Shown here one piece after another: positions 6,564 to 12,015 of a stretch of DNA of 13,772 nucleotides. The DNA is taken from assembly GCA_903913345.1 (NCBI GenBank), contig CAIWLA010000601.1, forward strand, positions 1-13,772, in the 5' to 3' direction. Each line of letters opens with the position of its first letter. Position 1 is the first letter of the stretch. A program made the translations under genes and the position numbers. Source of the DNA: an uncultured Magnetococcales bacterium (GTDB lineage Bacteria; Pseudomonadota; Magnetococcia; Magnetococcales; Magnetaquicoccaceae). A model generated the notes under the pieces. That model saw only the letters and a list, made by a program, of their open reading frames with translations. It ran no database searches and was not told the origin of the DNA.

Positions 6564-6818
6564 ATGCAACCAGCCGAGAAACTTTCAATCACCCTTCCTG
6601 CCGAGATGGTGCGGGTTATCCGTGACAAAGTCGCGATGGGGAGCTACGGTTCCAACAGCGAGGTGGTTCGCGAAGCCTTGCGCGGTTGGATGGAACGGGA
6701 GCAACGTCTGTTGACCCTGGATGCGGCCATCGTCCGAGGCATTGCCGACAGCGAAGCGGGACGGGTGCAGGAGATTGAGGCGGTGCGTGAGGAATTGCGC
6801 AACCATTTTGAACCATGA
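6564..6818 (+). CDS. parD: ParD-type ribbon-helix-helix antitoxin
   Basis: 84 residues. The N-terminal KLSITLPAEMVRVIRDKVAMG followed by YGSNSEVVREALRGW is the standard ribbon-helix-helix DNA-binding region of CC2985/ParD antitoxins; the charged C-terminal half with EIEAVREEL wraps the toxin. It neutralises ParE and normally represses its own operon. I chose ATG 6564 because GGAGG (6554-6558) sits five bases upstream; a TTG-initiated extension to 6540 would begin within the operator repeats. The stop overlaps the start of parE (ATGA at 6815-6818), indicating translational coupling. The partner toxin gene is frameshifted, so this may now be an orphan antitoxin. Confidence 0.93.
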   Translation: MQPAEKLSITLPAEMVRVIRDKVAMGSYGSNSEVVREALRGWMEREQRLLTLDAAIVRGIADSEAGRVQEIEAVREELRNHFEP

Positions 6819-7127
6819 GGGTTGTCATCACGGATGCGGCCAAAGCCGATCTGGTAGAGATTGGTGAAATGATCCGTCCGCACAATCCGACACGGGCGAT
6901 GGCTTTTGTGGATGAACTCCTGAACCGTTGCATCGCGCTTGCTTGATATGTCCCGTGCCTATCCGCTGGTTCCTCGCTATGAATATCACGGCATTCGGCG
7001 TTATGTGTATCGCGATTATTTGATCTTCTATCGTGTCAAGGAAGAGATGGTTGAGGTCATCCACATCGTTCACGGTGCGCGGGATTACGAGGTGCTGTTG
7101 TTCCTCGATACGCAGACAAACGATTGA
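6815..7127 (+). pseudogene. parE: ParE-type toxin, frameshifted
   Basis: Begins at ATG 6815, overlapping the parD stop, and reads about 43 residues (MRVVITDAAKADLVEIGEMI ... RCIALA) to a TGA at 6944-6946. The rest of a normal ParE/RelE-fold toxin continues at once in the next frame (DMSRAYPLVPRYEYHGIRR, then YLIFYRV and IHIVHGARDYEVLLF) to 7125-7127. Removing one T at 6943/6944, within the local repeat GCTTGCTT, restores a single protein of about 103 residues, the usual ParE length with RALPLVP, YLIFYR and H-x-x-R-D conserved regions. ParE toxins poison DNA gyrase in the characterised cases. The break could be a real slippage mutation, a sequencing error, or (less likely) programmed frameshifting. 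The restored protein shows no other defect. Confidence 0.9.
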
Positions 7128-7169
7128 TACGGTTTTTCGATCAACCTTTTCCCCCCTGGAACCACGCCC

Positions 7170-8498
7170 TCAATGCACCATTCTCTGACCCGTCTGGGTC
7201 TGCAACAGCGCGATCTTTTTGCGTGCGTTCGGCCCGACCAGGACCACCACCCGATTGGTCGCCTCGGTCACCTGTTCGGCGATGGCGGGCAGTTGGTTGG
7301 GGTCCAGTTCGCAAATCCGCTGCCAGGCGGTCGAGAGGGGTTCCATGGCCTCAAACAAGCGATCGGAGAGATACCGTTCGATCAACTCGGCCGGGCGATC
7401 CAGGGTGGTGATCAAATGGGCATGCCAGCGGGTCAGGAGGCGGTGCCACTCGTCGGGCTGTGGGGGGGCGGCAGAGAGCCATTGCAACTGCTCCAGCAGG
7501 GCGGCAAAGACCGTGGTCAGATTGTCCAACGACACCGTTGCCCCCACCTCCAACATGCCGCTGTCGGAATGGGCCGTGAACGAGGCCCAGACATCATAGA
7601 CCAACCCACGCTGTTCCCGCAGCGTGGCATGCAGGCGCGAAGAAAAACCATCGTCCAACAGACGACGCAAGGCCGCGACCGGGTAAAACTGGGCATCCTG
7701 ATACCCCCCGGTGCGAAAAAACAGGGTTAACGTAAATTGGGATGTCTGATCATCCACCGCCACCCAGTGGGGACCGGGTCGCATGGGGGGGGGCGGAGAG
7801 GTCGGCGGCTGGCGGCCATTCGGCAAAGAACCCAGGCATTGCTCCACGAGCGCGAGGGCGTGGGCATGTTCCACCGGACCACACAGGGCCACCGCCATGT
7901 TGACGCCCCGATAATGGTCCTGCAAATAGGCCCGCAAGGCCGTCTGATCGATGCGCATAATGGCCTCGGGTCGCCCCAGGACCGAGCGGGCCAGGGCATG
8001 ACCCGGCCAGAGGCAGTCTCCCCCCAACGTACCGGGATTGATATTCTCCCCCCGTTCGTTTTCATCCTCCCGCATCTCCTCCAGAATCACCTGCCGTTCC
8101 GTCTCCAGACCCGCCAGGGCCGGTTGGGTAAACATTTCACAGAACAGGGTAAAGCCGGTCACCAGATAGCGGGGGGGCAGGGTGATCCAGTAGGCATTGC
8201 TCTCCTGACCGGTGGCCGCATTCATATCCGCCGCCATGGATTCCAGACGGGTGTGCAAGGCGGTCGGGTCCGGGATGGAGCGCGTCCCCTTGAAGAGCAT
8301 ATGCTCCAGAAAATGGGCAATGCCGGCCTGCGCATCCGACTCATAACGACTGCCCGCCCGCACCACCAGCGTCACCCCCACTTCATGCAGCCAGGGCATG
8401 GGAAAGGTGGCCACCATCAACCCATTGGGGAGAGTGGAAAGCTGATATTCGGGGTCGGGAATGGGCCATTCCGCCGGGGAAACAGGGGTAAAAGACAT
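7170..8498 (-). CDS. M16 family zinc metallopeptidase (pitrilysin/insulinase-like)
   Basis: 442 residues, the common size of a single-chain M16B peptidase with two homologous halves. The inverted zinc motif is HFLEH (H62, E65, H66) in GIAHFLEHMLFKGT, with the third ligand about 75 residues on (E141 in VILEEMREDEN). The C-terminal half has FSSRLHATLREQRGLVYDV, the R-G-L-x-Y segment expected there. The N-terminal YQLSTLPNGLMVATFPMP is the usual beginning of the family. Substrate is unknown; M16B members process peptides or membrane-associated proteins. No signal peptide is evident. I chose ATG 8498 because the frame upstream to 8753 crosses the promoter region and lacks similarity. It is convergent with parE and divergent from the Usp-like gene; no second M16 gene is adjacent. 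Confidence 0.95.
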   Translation of the reverse strand: MSFTPVSPAEWPIPDPEYQLSTLPNGLMVATFPMPWLHEVGVTLVVRAGSRYESDAQAGIAHFLEHMLFKGTRSIPDPTALHTRLESMAADMNAATGQESNAYWITLPPRYLVTGFTLFCEMFTQPALAGLETERQVILEEMREDENERGENINPGTLGGDCLWPGHALARSVLGRPEAIMRIDQTALRAYLQDHYRGVNMAVALCGPVEHAHALALVEQCLGSLPNGRQPPTSPPPPMRPGPHWVAVDDQTSQFTLTLFFRTGGYQDAQFYPVAALRRLLDDGFSSRLHATLREQRGLVYDVWASFTAHSDSGMLEVGATVSLDNLTTVFAALLEQLQWLSAAPPQPDEWHRLLTRWHAHLITTLDRPAELIERYLSDRLFEAMEPLSTAWQRICELDPNQLPAIAEQVTEATNRVVVLVGPNARKKIALLQTQTGQRMVH

Positions 8499-8542
8499 GC
8501 GTATATACCGGAAAACGAGAAAGAGACCAACACACGGAAGGC

Positions 8543-8571
8543 ATTGTATCCCAGAAATGGGGCGTTGTCCT
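8543..8571 (-). promoter_or_regulatory. candidate sigma-70 promoter of the M16 peptidase gene
   Basis: On the minus strand: AGGACA (complement of 8566-8571), 17-base spacer, TACAAT (complement of 8543-8548). The -10 matches at 5 of 6 and the -35 at 4 of 6 positions. The leader would be about 40 bases to the ATG at 8498. Confidence 0.45.
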
Positions 8572-8661
8572 GAAAGAAACAACAGCAACCCAGGCAATCC
8601 CCTGGTCACTCCCTGAGCAGTCGGAACGCACTTGCGGTTTTTTTTCCACTGCACACTATTT

Positions 8662-8682
8662 ACTGTTGCATGTTGCAACAGT
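8662..8682. promoter_or_regulatory. 9-bp inverted repeat ACTGTTGCA-TGT-TGCAACAGT, operator candidate
   Basis: A perfect inverted repeat (8662-8670 and 8674-8682) with a 3-base centre lies about 90 bases upstream of the Usp-like start and in the divergent region shared with the M16 gene. A further TGCAAC occurs nearby at 8697-8702. The shape is typical of a dimeric regulator site; which regulator is unknown, and no regulator gene is next to it. Confidence 0.45.
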
Positions 8683-8771
8683 TTCAGATTAAATGGTGCA
8701 ACGTTCTTTGCGGAGGGCGTGCGGTTTTTATCCAGCCAGTCACGGCCCGACACCAGGAGAGACTAAAGAAC

Positions 8772-9296
8772 ATGGCTCAACGTCATTATCGCCTGATCGT
8801 TGTGATGGATCCTTTGCCTTCTGGAGAGTCCATGGTGCGTCAACTGGCGGCGGTTGTTCGTGATTACAACCCCAGGGATCTGCTCTGGGTCACAGTGTGC
8901 GATGATGTGGGGATGGGTTTCGAAAGCTGTCACGTCCCGTTTTTGACCCCCCTGGAATGGCAGAGGCGGACACAGGCGGATCTGGCTTCCCGCCTGCGGG
9001 ATCTGTTGCAACGCATCGGAATGGATCAATGTAACTTCAGGCTGTTGTCGGGATCCCCCAACCAGGTCATGGCCGATCTGGCCGAGGAGTGGGGAGCGGA
9101 TTTGATTCTGGCCAAAGAGGCGGATGTAGGCAAAATCACGGGCCGCGACCGGTTGGGCTGGCTGTGGCCATCGGTACCCATCCCCTGCGCCATCCAGACG
9201 GTGTTCCTGGCCCCCCCCTGGTGGAAACGACTGTACGCCGTGTTAAAAAAAGTTGATTTTTATCGTGAGCCACTCGTTTTCCCAAGGAAGGGTTGA
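8772..9296 (+). CDS. divergent universal-stress-protein-like protein
   Basis: 174 residues. The start YRLIVVMDPLPSGESMVRQL, the middle FRLLSGSPNQVMADLAEEWG, ADLILAKEA, and PCAIQTVFLAP follow the order of a Usp fold: strand 1, 'G.p...I...A...ADLI..', then 'PC.V..V'. The canonical nucleotide loop G-x2-G-x9-G-(S/T) is absent; that place holds a GKITGRDRLGWLWPS segment, so ATP binding as in UspFG-type proteins is doubtful. A basic/aromatic tail of about 25 residues (WWKRLYAVLKK and beyond) is unusual. I chose ATG 8772, with AGGAGA at 8755-8760, over an ATG at 8670 inside the inverted repeat. It precedes the TSUP exporter by 130 bases in the same direction, while a clear tandem Usp closes the set, so a shared stress or sulfur-related function is plausible. 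The family call rests on pattern only. Confidence 0.68.
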   Translation: MAQRHYRLIVVMDPLPSGESMVRQLAAVVRDYNPRDLLWVTVCDDVGMGFESCHVPFLTPLEWQRRTQADLASRLRDLLQRIGMDQCNFRLLSGSPNQVMADLAEEWGADLILAKEADVGKITGRDRLGWLWPSVPIPCAIQTVFLAPPWWKRLYAVLKKVDFYREPLVFPRKG

Positions 9297-9426
9297 CCGC
9301 TTATCCCACATCCAACCGGTCTTGCCTGTGGCAACGGTTGCCCTTTCCGATGGTTATCGGGATGGGAGGCTTTTGGATCCTTCCTGTTTCTATTCACGTT
9401 TCAGATTTCAGAAAGAGCAAACCATC

Positions 9427-10380
9427 ATGACACGCTGGACAAAGACAATCTTGGCAAGTGGACTATGCCTCGCTGGTGGACTGTTGGCCGCCGAGGGGAG
9501 CACCGCCGAAGCGGTTGTGGCGGCGGGTCAGGCGGTGACGCCCTGGTGGGTATGGGCAGTGGCCCTGTTTGTGACCTCCTTTTTTCTGGGCATTGTGGCG
9601 GTATTGGGAGGTGTGGGGGGCGGGGTATTGTTTGTGCCCATTGTGGGCGGTTTCTTTTTTCCCTTTCATCTGGATTTTGTCCGTGGTGCGGGGTTGATGG
9701 TGGCCCTGGCCGGTGCCCTGGCCGCCGGACCGGGTCTGCTCAAGAGCGGCATGGCCAACCTTCGTCTGGCGATGCCCCTGGCGGTCATTGCCTCGGCCTC
9801 GGCCATTGCCGGGGCCATGATGGGGCTGGCCTTGCCGACCAACGTGATCCAGACGGCCCTCGGCCTGACCATTCTGGGTATTGTGGCCCTGATGTGGGCC
9901 GCGAAAAAGTCCGAACGACCGGATGTTCCCAAAGCCGATCCCATCTCCAGTGCCCTGGAAATTCATGGCGTTTTCTTTGATGCCTCCCGGAACCAGGAGA
10001 TTGACTGGCAGGTCCATCGCACCCCCATGGGGCTGCTGCTGTTTGTGGTCATTGGCATCATGGCGGGGATGTTCGGTCTGGGGGCGGGTTGGGCCAATGT
10101 CCCGGTCTTGAACCTTTTGATGGGTGCCCCCCTCAAGGTATCGGTGGCCACCAGCAAATTCATGCTCTCCATTGTCGATACCTCGGCCGCCTGGGTCTAT
10201 ATGAACAAAGGGGCGGTCCTGGCCCTGATTGCCGTCCCTTCCATTCTGGGTATCATGCTGGGATCCCTGGTGGGGGTGCGACTGCTGCGACGGGCCAATG
10301 CCTCTGTGGTACGCAAAGTCGTCATCACCATGCTTCTGTTCGCGGGTTCACGGGCATTGATGAAGGGGCTGGGATTTTAG
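9427..10380 (+). CDS. TSUP family membrane exporter (TauE/SafE, probable sulfite or sulfur-anion exporter)
   Basis: 317 residues. An N-terminal hydrophobic stretch (about 8-22, ending near LLAAEG) may be a cleaved signal peptide or first helix. Then follow two half-repeats, each starting with the family glycine motif: GGVGGGVLFVPIVGG (61-75) and GLGAGWANVPVL (217-228). About eight hydrophobic spans are separated by a central hydrophilic loop of about 40 residues (160-198). TSUP proteins of the TauE/SafE type move sulfite, sulfoacetate or other anions across the inner membrane. The substrate is inferred from the dsr module nearby, not from residues. I chose ATG 9427 because the upstream extension to 9253 overlaps the preceding gene and is not membrane-like; the ribosome-binding site (AGAAAGAG) is weak. 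The gene is followed by a truncated hairpin repeat and then a small membrane gene. Confidence 0.9.
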   Translation: MTRWTKTILASGLCLAGGLLAAEGSTAEAVVAAGQAVTPWWVWAVALFVTSFFLGIVAVLGGVGGGVLFVPIVGGFFFPFHLDFVRGAGLMVALAGALAAGPGLLKSGMANLRLAMPLAVIASASAIAGAMMGLALPTNVIQTALGLTILGIVALMWAAKKSERPDVPKADPISSALEIHGVFFDASRNQEIDWQVHRTPMGLLLFVVIGIMAGMFGLGAGWANVPVLNLLMGAPLKVSVATSKFMLSIVDTSAAWVYMNKGAVLALIAVPSILGIMLGSLVGVRLLRRANASVVRKVVITMLLFAGSRALMKGLGF

Positions 10381-10404
10381 TCTGTTCCGATCCCGAATCC
10401 AACG

Positions 10405-10433
10405 ATTGCGGGTCCAGGGAGGTCATCCCCCCG
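10405..10433 (+). repeat. truncated copy of the GC-rich hairpin element
   Basis: ATTGCGGGTCCAGGGAGG and the following bases match the left end of the element at 11819 at 25 of the first 27 positions, then diverge. It sits between the TSUP gene and the small membrane gene. Its left flank AACGATTGC equals the reverse complement of the right end of the full element (GCAATCGTT), which supports a common terminal sequence. Confidence 0.75.
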
Positions 10434-10477
10434 AAAAACAATCTCTTCCTATTTTCTGCACACAGAGAGGATTGCGC

Positions 10478-10906
10478 ATGGCTGATTATACGTTTGACCC
10501 CAAATATGCCTCCGAGGAGCAGTTGGCCTATGCCCGGATTTTGGACCTGGGCTGGAAGTTGGGTTTTGTCTTGATGCTGGTTTTTTTTGGCCTCTACGTC
10601 TCTGGCATTCTGCCTTCCCACGTCTCCATGGCGGATCTCACCCGTTACTGGGTTTTGCCGGCCGATCAATATTTGCACGCCGTCAACGGTCCCACCGGTT
10701 GGCATTGGTTGGATCTGGTCCATAAGGGTGATTATATCAATTTTATCGGCATCGCGGTGCTGGCGGGGGTGACGCTTGTTTGCTATATCCGGGTTTTGCC
10801 CCTGTTTTTGAAAAAGGGTGACAAGGTCTACAGTGCAATCGTTATCGCGGAGATATTGATATTGATCCTGGCGGCCTCAGGCATTCTGGGTGGTGGTGGT
10901 CATTGA
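10478..10906 (+). CDS. small membrane protein resembling DUF1634, paired with the TSUP exporter
   Basis: 142 residues with three probable membrane helices (about 25-45, 87-108 and 117-136). The last two are joined by VLPLFLKKGDKVYS, which resembles the DUF1634 pattern 'R-V-L-x-x-x-x-x-x-x-x-D-x-x-Y-x-x-I'. DUF1634 proteins are known to sit beside TauE/SafE transporters, as here (97 bases after the exporter, with only a short repeat between). A hydrophilic loop at 46-85 contains W and H residues. The role is probably to assist or regulate the exporter; this is inference. The start is the ATG at 10478 after AGAGAGG (10464-10470). The universal stress protein gene follows 27 bases downstream. 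The family call should be treated as a resemblance; an unrelated small membrane protein is the alternative. Confidence 0.7.
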   Translation: MADYTFDPKYASEEQLAYARILDLGWKLGFVLMLVFFGLYVSGILPSHVSMADLTRYWVLPADQYLHAVNGPTGWHWLDLVHKGDYINFIGIAVLAGVTLVCYIRVLPLFLKKGDKVYSAIVIAEILILILAASGILGGGGH

Positions 10907-10933
10907 TGATTTTTTGGCAGGGGAGAGGATGAA

Positions 10934-11791
10934 ATGAGTGCTGTTGAGCCGCTTTTACCCACTGGCCGGTTTTCCCATATTTTATTGGCGACCGAATGCT
11001 CCGAGTTTTCCAGGAGTGCTGAAGAGTTGGCCATTGCCCTGGCTTTGTCCTTCGGCGGACGGGTGACGGTCATGCACATGGTGGTTTCCAATCCGGAATA
11101 TGACACCCTGGCCATCGACCTGGTCAAACAGCATGAGACAGAGGCCTGGCAGTCGCTTGATATGGTCCGGGCACGCCTGGAGGGTCAGGGCATCTCGTGT
11201 ACTGTCCTGGTCAAACGGGGGATCCATCCCCATCAGGAGATCATTGAAGCAGCGACCGAAATCAGGGCCGATCTGGTGATAATGGGTCGGCGGGGCCGAC
11301 GGGGATTGGCCCGTTTGATGGTGGGGGATGCCACAGCACGCGTAGTGGCCCAGTCGCCCTGCAAGGTGTTGGTGGTGCCCAGGGGGGCCACGCTGTGGAA
11401 AAAAACCATTTTGCTGGCCACCGATGGTTCCCGTTACAGTGATCGGGCCGGCGTGGTGGCGACCATACTGGCCAAACAGTTCGGCCTGCCCCTGCGGGTG
11501 ATCTCGGTGGTGGAAAGCAAGAGCCGTGTCAATCGTTTGGCCACAGCGGTCGGGGCGGTGGAACGGGTGGTGGCCCATGCCTCCGATGCCGGGGTGCCGG
11601 TGACCGGTGAGGTGGTGGAGGGTTATCCCACCGTGGATGCCATCGCCCAGGAGGTGACAATGTGCGGGGCCGATCTGGTGGTGGGCGGAAGTCATGGCCG
11701 CACCGGCATGGAACGGGTCTTTCTGGGCAGCGTGATGGAACGGTTGATCGGCCAGATCGCCTGTCCGGTGTTGGCCATCACGGGGGGGTAA
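10934..11791 (+). CDS. tandem-domain universal stress protein
   Basis: 285 residues made of two Usp domains (about 12-150 and 155-285). Domain 1 begins FSHILLATECSEFS and has GRRGRRGLARLMVGD (118-132): the ATP-binding spacing G-x2-G-x9-G is kept, but Asp replaces the usual Ser/Thr after the last Gly. Domain 2 begins KKTILLATDGSRYSDRA and has a fully canonical GSHGRTGMERVFLGS (252-266). Each ends with 'PCKVLVV' or 'PVLAIT'. Such proteins bind ATP and act in stress survival, energy limitation and regulation of partners; cytoplasmic. The start ATG at 10934 follows GGGAGAGG (10921-10928). It is the last gene of the exporter cluster and is followed by the hairpin element that separates it from a convergent gene. 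Confidence 0.95.
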   Translation: MSAVEPLLPTGRFSHILLATECSEFSRSAEELAIALALSFGGRVTVMHMVVSNPEYDTLAIDLVKQHETEAWQSLDMVRARLEGQGISCTVLVKRGIHPHQEIIEAATEIRADLVIMGRRGRRGLARLMVGDATARVVAQSPCKVLVVPRGATLWKKTILLATDGSRYSDRAGVVATILAKQFGLPLRVISVVESKSRVNRLATAVGAVERVVAHASDAGVPVTGEVVEGYPTVDAIAQEVTMCGADLVVGGSHGRTGMERVFLGSVMERLIGQIACPVLAITGG

Positions 11792-11818
11792 TTCCAATTC
11801 TAAAACAAAAGTGCAATA

Positions 11819-11968
11819 ATTGCGGGTCCAGGGAGATCATCTCCCTGGTGGGGTCCAGGGGCAAGGCCCCTGGCGGGGTTCTGGGCAACACCCCGATATG
11901 GCAGCGTACTGGGGGCTCCGCCCCCAAACCCCCGCCGGGGACCGTGACGGTCCCCGGACCCCTGCAAT
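11819..11968. repeat. GC-rich multi-hairpin element with imperfect terminal inverted repeats
   Basis: A chain of near-perfect hairpins: CCAGGGAGA/TCTCCCTGG (11828-11848, loop TCA), CCAGGGGC/GCCCCTGG (11855-11873, loop AAG), GGGGGC/GCCCCC (11911-11925, loop TCC) and CCGGGGACCG/CGGTCCCCGG (11935-11957, loop TGA). The ends are imperfect inverted repeats: ATTGCGGGTCC at the left and GGACCCCTGCAAT at the right. The layout suggests a small non-autonomous or REP-like mobile repeat; it lies between two convergent genes and could also end transcription from both sides. A truncated copy is at 10405. Confidence 0.8.
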
Positions 11969-12015
11969 CGTTTTAAAAATTGCATGATTGATATGGAAAC
12001 AGAACAAGAACCGCG

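Noticed and set aside
9330..9342. Short inverted repeat GGCAAC-G-GTTGCC between the Usp-like and TSUP genes
   Set aside because: Only six base pairs with a one-base centre and no T-tract; too weak to call a terminator or operator.
11819..11968. CRISPR-like repeat array
   Set aside because: The repeated units are hairpins of different sequence without regular spacers, and no cas gene is nearby.
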